A stretch of 64,000 nt of DNA from a bacterium (GCA_022828125.1 JAJEJD010000020.1:620001-684000); one strand, 5' to 3'. Counted from the stretch's first letter, positions 26,046 through 35,230 are shown. The notes: generated from the sequence alone by a model not told the origin. Translations and numbers: made by a program.

Positions 26046-27554
26046 ATGCCGAATGCTACGGAGAAATACGATGTCGTCGTCGTGGGTTGCGGCAACGCCG
26101 CACTGTGCGCGTCGCTTGCGGCGCGAGACCAGGGGGCAAGGGTATTGGTGCTCGAAAAAGCGCCCGAGGCATGGCGTGGCGGCAATTCGGCTTTTTCAGG
26201 GGGCTTGTTCCGTTTCGCCTTTAACAACATTGAAGACATCTACTCACTCGTACCGGACCTTTCCGACGCCGAGAAAGAGAACATCGAGATCGACCCCTAC
26301 ACGTCGGAAAAATTCTTTGACGATCTCGCCCTCCTGACCGAATACCAGACAGACGGCGACCTGGCCTCCGTCCTTATCCACGAGTCGTTCCCGACCCTGA
26401 AATGGATGCAGTCGAAGGGCTTGCGGCTCATTCTGGCAAGCGGTCGGCAGGCGTTCAAGGTCGACGGCAAGATGCGCTTCTGGGGCGGTCTGGTTCTCGA
26501 GATCGTGGGCGGCGGACGCGGCCTCATCGATTCACTCCTCGATGCCGCAAACAACGCCGGGGTCGAGATCCGCTACGCATCGAAGGCGATGCGTCTCATC
26601 ACGGACCCGATGGGCGGCGTGACAGGCGTCGAAGTCAAAGGCCCCGACGGCCCTTACGAAATCGAGACGCACGGTGTGGTGCTGGCGTCGGGTGGTTTCG
26701 AGGCGAACGCCGAGATGCGCTGCCGCTACCTGGGTCCGGGCTGGGAACTCGCTAAAGTGCGCGGCACCCCCTACAACACGGGTGACGGCATCAAGATGGC
26801 GCTCGATATCGGAGCGCAGCCCTACGGCAACTGGAGCGGCTGCCACGCCGTCGCCTGGGATTTGAACGCCCCGCCCTTCGGCGACCTCACGGTAGGAGAG
26901 TCCTATCAGAAACACTCCTATCCGTTCGGCATCATCGTGAACATCGAGGGCAAGCGCTTCGTGGATGAGGGAGCCGATTTCAGGAACTACACTTACGCCA
27001 AATATGGCCGGAACATCCTCCAGCAGCCTCAGCGGGCCGCCTTTCAGATATTCGATCAGAAAACGGTCCATATGCTGCGCGACGAATATCGCATCCGAGA
27101 AGTCACCAAGGCCGAGGCCGACACGCTGGAAGAACTTGCCGGACAACTCGAGATCAATGTCGATGAATTCGTCAAAACCGTTCAGGAATACAACGCCGCC
27201 ATACAGCCGGGCGAATACAACCCGACGATCAAAGACGGCAAATGTACACAGGGTATCGACCCCCCGAAATCGAACTGGGCGCTTCCCATCGACGAGCCGC
27301 CCTATCTCGGCTTCGCCGTCACCACGGGCATCACGTTCACCTTCGGCGGCATCCGCGTAACGCCCAAATCGGAAGTCATGAATACGGAAAACGAGATCAT
27401 CCCCGGGCTCTTCGCCGCGGGCGAACTCGTGGGCGGCGTCTACTATTTCAACTACCCGGGAGGCGCAGGGCTGACCCTGGGCTCCGTCTACGGCAAGTTG
27501 GCGGGCACCGCGGCGGGACAGCGCGCCGCCGAGGCGAATGCGGACACCGCGTAA
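26046..27554 (+). CDS. FAD-dependent dehydrogenase, tricarballylate dehydrogenase (TcuA)-like
   Basis: FAD flavoprotein of the fumarate reductase/succinate dehydrogenase family, 502 residues. The dinucleotide fold DVVVVGCGNAALCASLAA lies near the N-terminus. The C-terminal FAD segment is visible as PGLFAAGELVGGVYYFNYPGG and the substrate-side motif as TFGGIRVTP. The GCGNAA pattern and GGNSAFSGG point to TcuA, which oxidises tricarballylate to cis-aconitate. The actual substrate may be another carboxylate or steroid. It lacks heme or its own electron exit, so the divergent Fe-S gene may serve. A GAGGAGG box precedes the ATG. Confidence 0.85.
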   Translation: MPNATEKYDVVVVGCGNAALCASLAARDQGARVLVLEKAPEAWRGGNSAFSGGLFRFAFNNIEDIYSLVPDLSDAEKENIEIDPYTSEKFFDDLALLTEYQTDGDLASVLIHESFPTLKWMQSKGLRLILASGRQAFKVDGKMRFWGGLVLEIVGGGRGLIDSLLDAANNAGVEIRYASKAMRLITDPMGGVTGVEVKGPDGPYEIETHGVVLASGGFEANAEMRCRYLGPGWELAKVRGTPYNTGDGIKMALDIGAQPYGNWSGCHAVAWDLNAPPFGDLTVGESYQKHSYPFGIIVNIEGKRFVDEGADFRNYTYAKYGRNILQQPQRAAFQIFDQKTVHMLRDEYRIREVTKAEADTLEELAGQLEINVDEFVKTVQEYNAAIQPGEYNPTIKDGKCTQGIDPPKSNWALPIDEPPYLGFAVTTGITFTFGGIRVTPKSEVMNTENEIIPGLFAAGELVGGVYYFNYPGGAGLTLGSVYGKLAGTAAGQRAAEANADTA

Positions 27555-27652
27555 ATCTCCCTTCCGGGGAAGACGAGGCGGCCCTCTTCAGGCTCAAGCG
27601 ACGGGCTACGAGAAACCCCCCGGCGGCTATGGCCTGTTTCAAGCCATGAGAC

Positions 27653-28207
27653 TTAATCCGTAACGCCGCTCAACGAGACCGACTCGCCATTCAAGTTCAC
27701 GGTGCTTTTCAGCGGAACGGCGTCCGTCACCATTTGTTCGGCGAAACATCCCTGCTTCGCGTTCTTGATGACCGCCAGAATCTTCTCGGCCGGTTCATCG
27801 GATTCCACTTCAAAGTGCGTGCGGACTTCATTGCATCCGGCATTCACCGTTCCCTTGAGAACGGAACCCCGTAAGAAATAATCGAAATCCACGTGCACCT
27901 TGGCGTGCGTGAAGGACACTTTCATCATATGCGCGTACCGCGCAAGCTGGGTTAGGAGTCAGAACCCCACCCCCATGGCAATGTAGCAAAGCGGTTGGGG
28001 ATAGGAATCTTCTCCGCCGATGCGGGGCGGCTCATCGCAATACACTTCGAAGTGTCTGTGCGTCCCCAGCTTGAGTTGACCCTTTCCCTCTATCGTTTCG
28101 GTGTCGGCGGACATGGTGAAGGCATAGCCCTGTGTGGGGAGTTCGGGTTTGTCGATGGCACGCTCACCGGGAACGGTGCTGTCTTTACGCGGATCGAGAG
28201 GTTCCAC
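27653..28207 (-). CDS. OsmC-like peroxiredoxin, probable selenoprotein (in-frame TGA)
   Basis: Thiol-dependent peroxidase fold. Read through one in-frame TGA (27959-27961), the two flanking frames join without shift into a 184-residue OsmC-like protein. Upstream lies DEPPRIGGEDSYPQPL, downstream LLTQLARYA. The TGA falls exactly where the family has its first redox cysteine (consensus ALGAC). The second cysteine is present as QGCFAEQ at Cys154. A perfect hairpin with a G-U loop follows 15-29 nt later. I infer selenocysteine at residue 83. The start is a GTG at 28205-28207 with AAAGGAG 9 nt upstream; an ATG eight codons earlier lacks a ribosome site. A simple nonsense mutation is the alternative. 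Confidence 0.75.
27930..27961 (-). promoter_or_regulatory. Candidate bacterial SECIS element with its UGA codon
   Basis: On the minus strand the UGA (27959-27961) is followed 14 nt later by TGCGCG, a 3-nt loop GTA, and CGCGCA (27930-27944), a perfect 6-bp stem. The loop begins with G then U, as bacterial SECIS elements require, and lies about 20 nt from the UGA, inside the usual 16-37 nt window. Confidence 0.65.
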
Positions 28208-28326
28208 TTGTCTTGTCTCCTTTGGTGTCATAAGAATGGCGGAAGAAAGACGTTATTATGCACGCAAGGGCGGTGCAGGAGAACCGCCGGAGCACTCGTT
28301 TTCTCGTGATTAAAAGGGGCTTTTTT

Positions 28327-29286
28327 GTGAACCGAATCGCCGTGCCAGACGACTACCCTTCCGTTTTCACCGGCAGTTCCGCCGAGGCCCGGCTGCGGGA
28401 AATCGGGGATGCGGAAATCCATACCTCAAACCCGCAAACGTCCGAAGAGCTGCTAAAACGCGTTACCGGGGCCGACGGCATCATCAACATCCGGGCTTTT
28501 TGCAAATTCGACGCGGATTTTTTCTCGAATTGCGACGGTCTCAAGGTACTTTCGATCTGGGGCACGGGGACGGATCACGTCGATTTGGACGCAGCCGGGA
28601 ACGCGGGCGTCATCGTATCGAACACACCCGGCGTGGCCGCCGTTTCCGTGGCCGAACATACGCTGGCCCTGATGATGGCGGCGGCGCGTCAGATACCCGG
28701 AAACGATTCCGCCATGCGGGCCGGCGAGTGGCCACGGGGACAGATGACGCAATTGCACGGAAAAACGCTCGGCCTCATCGGCCTTGGCGCCATCGGCCGC
28801 CAGACGGCCCGCATCGCCGCCGGGGTCGGAATGAAGCTCATCGCCTGGACGTTTCACCCGGACGATGATTTCGCTGCGGAGGTAGGACTCGAGTTCGTCG
28901 ATTTGAACACTTTGTATGAACGGGCCGATGTCATCTCGATACACGTACGGCAATCGGCGGACACCATCGGCATGGTCGCCGCCGAGGCATTCTCCCGCAT
29001 GGGGCCGGATACCATTTTGGTGAATACCGCGCGGGGGCCCATAGTAGATGAAGAGGCGCTCATAGCGGCATTGGAAAGCGGGGCTTTGGCTGCGGCAGGT
29101 CTCGACGTATTCGATCAGGAGCCTCTGCCCCCGAACCATCCGATCGGAAAACTGAACAACGTGGTTCTCTCCCCGCACAATGCAGGCATCACGCCCGAGG
29201 TTACCGAAGCGGGACTTCTGATGTCGGTGGAAAACATTGCCGCCGCACTCTCGGGCAACCCGCAAAATGTGGTGAATCCATCATGA
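28327..29286 (+). CDS. D-2-hydroxyacid dehydrogenase (phosphoglycerate dehydrogenase-like)
   Basis: NAD-dependent dehydrogenase of about 319 residues. The Rossmann motif is GLIGLGAIGRQTARIAAGVG. Catalytic residues are in NTARGPIVDEEAL (Arg), DVFDQEPLP (Glu) and LSPHNAGITPE (His). It has no ACT or ASB regulatory domain, so a role in serine synthesis is not assured. The start is a GTG at 28327 with an AGGGG box. It is divergent from the OsmC-like gene, 120 bp apart. A second enzyme of this family is at 30139-31101. Confidence 0.85.
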   Translation: MNRIAVPDDYPSVFTGSSAEARLREIGDAEIHTSNPQTSEELLKRVTGADGIINIRAFCKFDADFFSNCDGLKVLSIWGTGTDHVDLDAAGNAGVIVSNTPGVAAVSVAEHTLALMMAAARQIPGNDSAMRAGEWPRGQMTQLHGKTLGLIGLGAIGRQTARIAAGVGMKLIAWTFHPDDDFAAEVGLEFVDLNTLYERADVISIHVRQSADTIGMVAAEAFSRMGPDTILVNTARGPIVDEEALIAALESGALAAAGLDVFDQEPLPPNHPIGKLNNVVLSPHNAGITPEVTEAGLLMSVENIAAALSGNPQNVVNPS

Positions 29287-29404
29287 TTTGCTATAATAAG
29301 GCATATAGATAGACTGTTATTTTCGCTTGGAGTCCTTCGAACCGAATCAATAGTGGCATGAATTTTCCTCCGATTCTTTCGCCCGAACGAATAAGGAGAA
29401 GAAA

Positions 29405-30085
29405 ATGAGTCCTACAGGAAGGGCCTGCGTAGCGGAAGCCATCGGTACGTTCGCGCTGTGCTTTATCGGCGCGGGCGCAATCATCTTGAATCAGAAGACA
29501 GGCGGAGCCGTAGGTTTAATCGGCATCGCTTTGGCCCATGGGTTAATCCTCTCGGTCATGATTTCCGCGATGGGACACGTCTCGGGAGGTCATTTCAATC
29601 CTGCGGTCACCATCGGCTTCATGGTGACCAAGAAGACAGACGGCGGCACGGGCATTTCCTACATCATCAGCCAACTCGTGGGCGGAACCGTGGCCGGCAT
29701 CCTGTTGAGAATCATCTTTGCCGCCGACGTCTGGCAAAAGGTGAACCTGGGAACACCGACGCTGGCGAGTGACGTGAGCTTCGGCATGGGGATTCTGATC
29801 GAAATCATCCTCACGTTCTTCCTCGTTACCGCTATCTGGGGCTCCGCCGTGGACGACAGGCACCCCGACGTGGGCGGCTTCGCGATCGGTCTCACCATCG
29901 CCGCAGACATTCTGATGGGAGGCCCGCTAACGGGAGCATCCATGAATCCGGCCCGCACGTTCGGCCCCGCACTGGCCGGAGGCGGTTTCGACGGTATCAA
30001 CCATCTCGTGTATTGGATAGGGCCCATCATCGGCGGCGTGGCGGCGGCGCTGGTATACAACAACATATTGATCAAAAAAGAGTAA
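29405..30085 (+). CDS. MIP family channel (aquaporin-like)
   Basis: Six-segment water or small-solute channel, 226 residues. Both NPA boxes are present: GGHFNPAVT near 61-69 and ASMNPARTFGPAL near 178-190. The C-terminal loop after the second NPA is short and aquaporin-like rather than the long glycerol-facilitator type. The GAGAAGAAA ribosome site precedes the ATG. It lies between two hydroxyacid dehydrogenase genes, so transport of a small acid or alcohol is conceivable, but the fold alone cannot show that. A TATAAT at 29292-29297 may be its -10 box; no clear -35 goes with it. Confidence 0.92.
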   Translation: MSPTGRACVAEAIGTFALCFIGAGAIILNQKTGGAVGLIGIALAHGLILSVMISAMGHVSGGHFNPAVTIGFMVTKKTDGGTGISYIISQLVGGTVAGILLRIIFAADVWQKVNLGTPTLASDVSFGMGILIEIILTFFLVTAIWGSAVDDRHPDVGGFAIGLTIAADILMGGPLTGASMNPARTFGPALAGGGFDGINHLVYWIGPIIGGVAAALVYNNILIKKE

Positions 30086-30122
30086 AGAAAAAACCGCCCC
30101 GGCACTCGTCAACTGCCGGGGC
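30086..30122 (-). terminator. Rho-independent terminator of the 31-35 kb importer operon
   Basis: GCCCCGGCA and TGCCGGGGC pair over 9 bp around a CTCGTCAAC loop. On the minus strand it is followed by GGTTTTTTCTTT, so it ends the hydroxyacid dehydrogenase transcript. On the plus strand it lacks a T run but may still slow the aquaporin transcript. Confidence 0.8.
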
Positions 30123-30138
30123 GTCCGCGTCCGGTTAC

Positions 30139-31101
30139 TTACGCGTCTTCTCTGACAACGTTGCTGGGTGAATCCCTTAAAAATGCTTCGATGTTCGCTA
30201 CCGGCACGTCGCGGAACCTCGCATACGTGCCATCTGTAATCCACGCCGAATGCGGCGTGATGATGACGTTATCCAAAGAACGATAAATTGAATCTTCCGG
30301 CAACGGCTCGAAGGGCTCGAAAACGTCGAGACCGGCTCCTGCGATGTGTCTGTTTCTCAAGGCGTCCAGCAGCGCATCCTCATCCACATACTGAGCGCGC
30401 GCCGTATTGATAAAAAACGCCGTCTCTTTCATCTGCGCGAATTTCTCTCTCGTCATGAAGGGTGCTGCGCCCGCCGGCAAATGAAGTAGGAGCGATACCA
30501 CGTCGGACGCGAGGCATTCCTCGACGGTAGCCGCTTCCGCCCCCTCCGCCTGCGCGCGCTCGGGCGTCATCGAAGGAGAACATGTGATGACCCGAATACC
30601 GAAACCCAAGGCCATCCGGCAAACCAGGCGAGCGATGTGACCAAAACCGATGAGTCCCAATGTCTTTCCGGCAAGTTCGACTCCCTGATCCTGGGGCCAG
30701 CCGCCCTCTCTCATGGCGGGGAACATGAGCGGAATTCTTTTCGCCAATGCCAGGATCAGCATCATCGTGTGCTCGGCCACCGAAGAGGCGCTTGCTGCAG
30801 GCGTCGTGCTCACCACAATCCCGCGCTCGTTCGCGCGAGCCATGTCGATCATGCGCGGGCGCGTGCCCATCACGGAAATCATCTTGAGATGGGGAATGTG
30901 ATCCAGCAAATCGTTTGTCTTGAAGTCGGTCTGATACCTGGTCGTCAGGATGATTTCCGCGTCTCTCAGGCGCTCGCGGAGCAACTCTTCGCTTTCAGCG
31001 TTGTCGGTGTAATAGTGGACATCGCCCAGGGCGCGCAAGCGCCCGAGGGCTTCAGAGCCTTCAAACAAACGGAAACAATCGTCGGGAATAACGATTTGCA
31101 T
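30139..31101 (-). CDS. D-2-hydroxyacid dehydrogenase family protein
   Basis: NAD(P)-dependent dehydrogenase of 320 residues. The catalytic set is present: INTARAQYVDED (Arg), LDVFEPFEPLP (Glu) and ITPHSAWI (His). The nucleotide fold reads LGLIGFGHIARL, where the third glycine of GxGxxG is an alanine, a tolerated but unusual change. It starts 10 nt after the ABC ATPase gene, so it is the last gene of the importer operon. It may process the imported compound, perhaps a hydroxy or keto acid. The substrate is unknown. Confidence 0.85.
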   Translation of the reverse strand: MQIVIPDDCFRLFEGSEALGRLRALGDVHYYTDNAESEELLRERLRDAEIILTTRYQTDFKTNDLLDHIPHLKMISVMGTRPRMIDMARANERGIVVSTTPAASASSVAEHTMMLILALAKRIPLMFPAMREGGWPQDQGVELAGKTLGLIGFGHIARLVCRMALGFGIRVITCSPSMTPERAQAEGAEAATVEECLASDVVSLLLHLPAGAAPFMTREKFAQMKETAFFINTARAQYVDEDALLDALRNRHIAGAGLDVFEPFEPLPEDSIYRSLDNVIITPHSAWITDGTYARFRDVPVANIEAFLRDSPSNVVREDA

Positions 31102-31111
31102 CGATAAGGGT

Positions 31112-32191
31112 TTAACTGTCGCTCACGAGAATGACCGCCGCTTTTTCGATGGTCAAGCGGACCTTGCTGCCCACGCCAAAGAATTGGTGCGGGTCGCCGA
31201 TGACGCGAAGCGGCTCTTCCAGACCCGGCACCTTCACGAGGTAATCCACCGTACTGCCGAAATAATAGCCGCGCGTCACCTCGCCATCGAGCACGTTCTG
31301 GGCATCCGCGCCGCCCACGTCGGCATTCTCGGCATGAACATGAATGCGGTGGGGCCTGATGGAAACAAGTTCTCCCGTTTTTCCGCCGTCTGCGTTCATC
31401 ATGAACTTTGCGCCGTCATTAGCCTCAAAAAGTTCCGGGGAACTAATCTTTCCTGGAATCGAGTTCGTCACGCCGACGAATTCAGCCACGAACTTCGTCG
31501 CCGGAATGTCGTATATATCCGACGGCTTACCCACTTGCTCGATCTTCCCGCTGTTCATGACGCAGATTCTGTCACTGGTGACCATGGCTTCGGCCTGGTC
31601 GTGGGTCACGTATATGCTGGTAATGTTGAACTCATCGTGCAGGCGCCTGATCTCGAAGCGCATCTCCTCGCGCAGGTTGGCGTCAAGGTTCGAGAGCGGC
31701 TCATCCAGCAGCAATACGGCAGGCTCGACCACGAGGGCGCGGGCCAGCGCCACGCGCTGTTGCTGGCCGCCAGAGAGCTCCGACGGGTACCGGGCGCCCA
31801 GATGATCCATCTGCACGACGGAAAGCAGGCTTTTCACGCGCTTGTCCGCTTCGGCACCCGTGATACCCCGGAATTTCAACCCATAGCCCACGTTCTGTGA
31901 GACTGTTTTGTGCGGCCAGATGGCGTAGCTCTGAAAAATCATGCTCATGTTGCGACGCTCGGGCGGAATGACGCTGTTGGCGTTCGATACGACATCCCCA
32001 TCCATGACGATTTCCCCGGCGTTCGGATCGATGAAGCCCGCTACGAGGCGCAGAGTCGTCGTCTTGCCACAACCAGATGGTCCCAAAAGAGAGATCAACT
32101 CCCCGTGTTCGATGTGCAGATCGATTTCATCCACCGCCCGAACGTCGGTGCCGAATATTTTCAACAGGCCTTTTAAGTCCAAGACAGCCAA
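31112..32191 (-). CDS. ABC transporter ATP-binding protein, PotA/FbpC type
   Basis: Cytoplasmic ATPase of 359 residues. Walker A GPSGCGKTT is near 38, the Q loop is FQSYAIWPH, the signature is ELSGGQQQRVALARAL, Walker B is VLLLDEPLSNLD and the switch is YVTHDQAEA. The C-terminal 120 residues form a TOBE-like regulatory domain (VSIRPHRIHVH). This subgroup powers importers of iron(III), spermidine or 2-aminoethylphosphonate. It follows the permease gene by 16 nt. Confidence 0.93.
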   Translation of the reverse strand: MAVLDLKGLLKIFGTDVRAVDEIDLHIEHGELISLLGPSGCGKTTTLRLVAGFIDPNAGEIVMDGDVVSNANSVIPPERRNMSMIFQSYAIWPHKTVSQNVGYGLKFRGITGAEADKRVKSLLSVVQMDHLGARYPSELSGGQQQRVALARALVVEPAVLLLDEPLSNLDANLREEMRFEIRRLHDEFNITSIYVTHDQAEAMVTSDRICVMNSGKIEQVGKPSDIYDIPATKFVAEFVGVTNSIPGKISSPELFEANDGAKFMMNADGGKTGELVSIRPHRIHVHAENADVGGADAQNVLDGEVTRGYYFGSTVDYLVKVPGLEEPLRVIGDPHQFFGVGSKVRLTIEKAAVILVSDS

Positions 32192-32207
32192 CGTAAATCT
32201 CCCTTAT

Positions 32208-33953
32208 CTATCCAGCGGAACGCATGAAGTCCCTGCCTACCAGGCGGAAACCGACTGCAATCGCCACCAAAGTAATGAGCAAGAGCAAGACGCCTAAGGC
32301 CGATATGGGACCCAACAGCGTTTCTTCATAGAAATCGACGATGACGACCGAGATGACCTTCGTATTCGTCGTCCAAAGCAAAACCGAGGCGCTCAATTCT
32401 CTGAGAGAAGGCATGAACACCAGTATCCATGACGCGATGACGGCCGTCTTGAACAAGGGCACAGTCACGTCCTTAAACACCTGGAGTCGATTCGCACCCA
32501 TGATGCGGCAACTCTCCTCGAGTTCGGGATGGATGCTCGTCAGGCCCGCGTTCGACGTCTGGTAGGCCAATGGCAGGTATTTGGTGAGATACGCCAGGAA
32601 CATGATCCAAAGCGTTCCATACAGAACGAAGGGCTGTTTCGTATAGGCCGCGAACAGACCCACCGCCAGGACGATGCCAGGTATCCCGATGGGCGCGGTC
32701 GCCATGAATCCAATATATTCATGGCCCCTGATGAGTTTGCGCTGCGCAATGAAAGCGGAAATCGCGGCTACTATGGTGGCGCCGGTCGCCGCCATAATGG
32801 CGAGCATAATGGTATTGTATATGGACTCTCTCACTGCATCGTTAGTCAAGATGAAATGATAATTCCATAAAGTGAGATTTGACCATACCAGTCCGCCGCC
32901 CAGGTTTTTCATGAACGACGTGGTCAGCAAAGCCATCGCAGGCAGCACAATCGCGCATACGAGCGGGATCATGCAGAGCACGAATATCGGGATTCGCCAA
33001 ACGCCCAGCTTTTGCGGCCGCCTCTGCCCTCCCTTGCCGCCGACGGTAGCGTAGCCCCTGCGGCCCAAAACAATTCCTCTCGTCCAGACCATGCCAACCG
33101 CCAAAATAAGCATGGGCATCGCGTAGGCCGAAGCCAAACCGAGCAGGTCATCTTCTGATACCATGAAAGCGCGAAGCTGGGTGGTCATTGTGTGCTGGCC
33201 GGCGGGAATCGCCAATACAGCCGGGATGCCGAAAAGAATCATCGCTTCGAGCGCCGCCAGAATAAAACCCGCGAACAGAGAGGGCGCCACGAGCGGCAAC
33301 GTAATGCTGAACATGGTGTGGAACGTACCGCCGCCCGCCACGTTGGCCGCGTCTTCCACGTCCGATGAGATATTGTTCAGACCCGCTAAAACCACGATGA
33401 AGACAAGTGGAAACGTGTATAGCGACATGGCGAATATGACGCCCTTCATCGTGAAAATGTCGAACAGATAAAACTCATCACTCAATCCAAATAACCCGCG
33501 AATCCATTTATTCAGCCAACCTTCGTTTTGCCCCGCCAGGAATATCCAGGCAATAGCGCCCAAAAAGGGAGGAGTCACGAAAGAAGCCAAAATGCCGTTC
33601 CTGATCAAATTCGGGAAAGGGATGTCCGTTCGGCTGACCACCCAGGCCATCACCGCTCCCACCACCAGGGATATTGAGCCGACGGAGATGGCGAGCATCA
33701 TCGTGATGTACATCGGCTTGTAGTATTCATCGGTTTCGAATGCGTCGATATAGTTCTGGAAGGTGAAGCCACCCGCCTCATCCTCGGAAACGAAGAAACT
33801 TTCCTTGAATAGCTGGAAGATGGGGTTCGCCACCAGGATAATTAGAAGGATAAGCAGAACTACCCAAACAATGACGGTATAATCGAATTTCTTGGTGGCT
33901 GAGGGTTCGCCTCCCGATATCATTCCGGGTAGCTGTTGTGCATCTTGCGTCAT
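32208..33953 (-). CDS. ABC transporter permease, fused FbpB type
   Basis: Inner-membrane permease of 581 residues with two BPD_transp_1 halves in one chain, about 12 membrane segments. The first half has an EAA-type loop at VEDAANVAGGGTFHTMFSITLP, here cut short. The second has ELEESCRIMGANRLQVFKDV. Fused permeases of this length are usual in FbpB/PhnU-type importers. The ATG at 33951-33953 is preferred: an AAGGAAAA box precedes it and the codons further upstream add an unlikely basic stretch. The genes for the binding protein, permease and ATPase are all on the minus strand. Confidence 0.9.
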   Translation of the reverse strand: MTQDAQQLPGMISGGEPSATKKFDYTVIVWVVLLILLIILVANPIFQLFKESFFVSEDEAGGFTFQNYIDAFETDEYYKPMYITMMLAISVGSISLVVGAVMAWVVSRTDIPFPNLIRNGILASFVTPPFLGAIAWIFLAGQNEGWLNKWIRGLFGLSDEFYLFDIFTMKGVIFAMSLYTFPLVFIVVLAGLNNISSDVEDAANVAGGGTFHTMFSITLPLVAPSLFAGFILAALEAMILFGIPAVLAIPAGQHTMTTQLRAFMVSEDDLLGLASAYAMPMLILAVGMVWTRGIVLGRRGYATVGGKGGQRRPQKLGVWRIPIFVLCMIPLVCAIVLPAMALLTTSFMKNLGGGLVWSNLTLWNYHFILTNDAVRESIYNTIMLAIMAATGATIVAAISAFIAQRKLIRGHEYIGFMATAPIGIPGIVLAVGLFAAYTKQPFVLYGTLWIMFLAYLTKYLPLAYQTSNAGLTSIHPELEESCRIMGANRLQVFKDVTVPLFKTAVIASWILVFMPSLRELSASVLLWTTNTKVISVVIVDFYEETLLGPISALGVLLLLITLVAIAVGFRLVGRDFMRSAG

Positions 33954-34069
33954 ATGCGCATTTTTCCTTATCGACGTTAAGAAATTCTCAACCTTCTCCA
34001 CACATCTAAACAATGAAGCGGAAGCGGTTTCTCGATTTACGCAAGAAACCGCTCCCGCTCATACTTGAT

Positions 34070-35083
34070 TTACACGCCGAAGAGCTTCTTGAACATCTTG
34101 CGCGTCGGCTTGTTTTTCTTCTTCAGTTCCGCCCCGCCAATGGCCATCAGGTTGATGTCCTTGAGCGCCGGCAATGCCTTGGGATACTTCACATCGGGGT
34201 TGCCCACATAGAGGAAGTAGTCCGCCAGAAGCTGCATGGTCTCCATGCTGAATAGGTAATCGGTGAACACGCGCGCGGCGTTGGGGTTCGGCGCCTTCGT
34301 GAATACGCCGTTCGGCGAAGTCACCAGGGCCAGGCCTGCAGGTGGAACGATGGGCTTGAGTGGCTCGCCTTTCTCGATTAGCTTGAGCAGCGAATATGAG
34401 GTCGTGCCCGCTCCCAGCCAAGATTCCCCGCGCGCTACGAGAGGGATGCCGCCGGCCGCAGATTGCACGATTTTAGGCTTTTGCTTGGCCATTGCCTTAT
34501 AATAATCCCAACCGAATTTGTTCACGATGTTGATCATGCCGTTCGTGACAAACCCGCTGTAGCTCGGGTGCGAGTGAACGATTTTGCCCTTCCATTTGGG
34601 GTCGAGGAAATCCTTGTACGTTTTCGGCGCATCCTCCGCTTTGATTTTCTTGGTGTTGTAAAAAGGCATCAACACGCCCGCGCGGAGAATCGTCCAGTAA
34701 TTGTCCTTGGTGACGAACTTCTCGTTGAAGTTGTCCGTTCCGGCAGGTTTGTAAGGCGTGATGATTTTCTTGGCTTTGAGGTTCAGGAAATGCCCGAGGT
34801 TCGACGTGTGCACCACGTCGGCGACATAAATGCCGCCTTTGCGCTCTTGCAGATAACGACGGTAGAGCTTGCCCGAGCCGTCGCGGTGAAGAACGCACTG
34901 AACGCCCATTTTTTTCTTGTTGAAGTTGTTGCAAATATGCTGCGCGATATTCAGCGTGATAGAGGAATACCAGGTAACTTTCCCCTCTTTCTTTGCGGCG
35001 CGCATGGTCGCATCATCCGCGGCGAACGCCGGTGCGCTCAACAGAACCACCGCCAACAGACCAGCAATAATTCCTTTTAGCAT
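34070..35083 (-). CDS. ABC transporter substrate-binding protein, iron/phosphonate (FbpA/PhnS) class
   Basis: Periplasmic binding protein of 337 residues. The signal peptide spans residues 1-21 (LLAVVLLSAPAFA then ADDA). The mature part opens with KKEGKVTWYSSI, the hallmark of this class, followed by GSGKLYRRYLQE and YADVVHTSNLG-like stretches. The ATG at 35081-35083 has a GAGGAG box. The strong promoter at 35203-35230 lies upstream. Tyrosines near the C-terminus used by ferric-binding FbpA are not obvious, so an organic ligand is as likely as iron. Confidence 0.88.
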   Translation of the reverse strand: MLKGIIAGLLAVVLLSAPAFAADDATMRAAKKEGKVTWYSSITLNIAQHICNNFNKKKMGVQCVLHRDGSGKLYRRYLQERKGGIYVADVVHTSNLGHFLNLKAKKIITPYKPAGTDNFNEKFVTKDNYWTILRAGVLMPFYNTKKIKAEDAPKTYKDFLDPKWKGKIVHSHPSYSGFVTNGMINIVNKFGWDYYKAMAKQKPKIVQSAAGGIPLVARGESWLGAGTTSYSLLKLIEKGEPLKPIVPPAGLALVTSPNGVFTKAPNPNAARVFTDYLFSMETMQLLADYFLYVGNPDVKYPKALPALKDINLMAIGGAELKKKNKPTRKMFKKLFGV

Positions 35084-35202
35084 TTTTGTTCTCCTCTGCT
35101 CGTTAAGTAGCAATTCAAAAGACTGCGAAGAAACCCTCTCTTCAAAATACACTCGGTTTAGATGCAGCAAGCAAATTACATTCTGTTTTGAAGGTAAGGC
35201 GA

Positions 35203-35230
35203 ATCATATCAAAACTGCGCGTATCGTCAA
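35203..35230 (-). promoter_or_regulatory. Sigma-70-type promoter of the importer operon
   Basis: On the minus strand TTGACG (35225-35230) is followed after 16 nt by TATGAT (35203-35208). It lies about 120 nt upstream of the binding-protein start in the gap after the MFS gene and should drive the operon from 35.1 to 30.1 kb. Confidence 0.65.

Noticed and set aside
29260-29297. Promoter of the aquaporin gene
   Set aside because: The TATAAT at 29292 is perfect but no fitting -35 box is present, so it is mentioned only in the gene entry.
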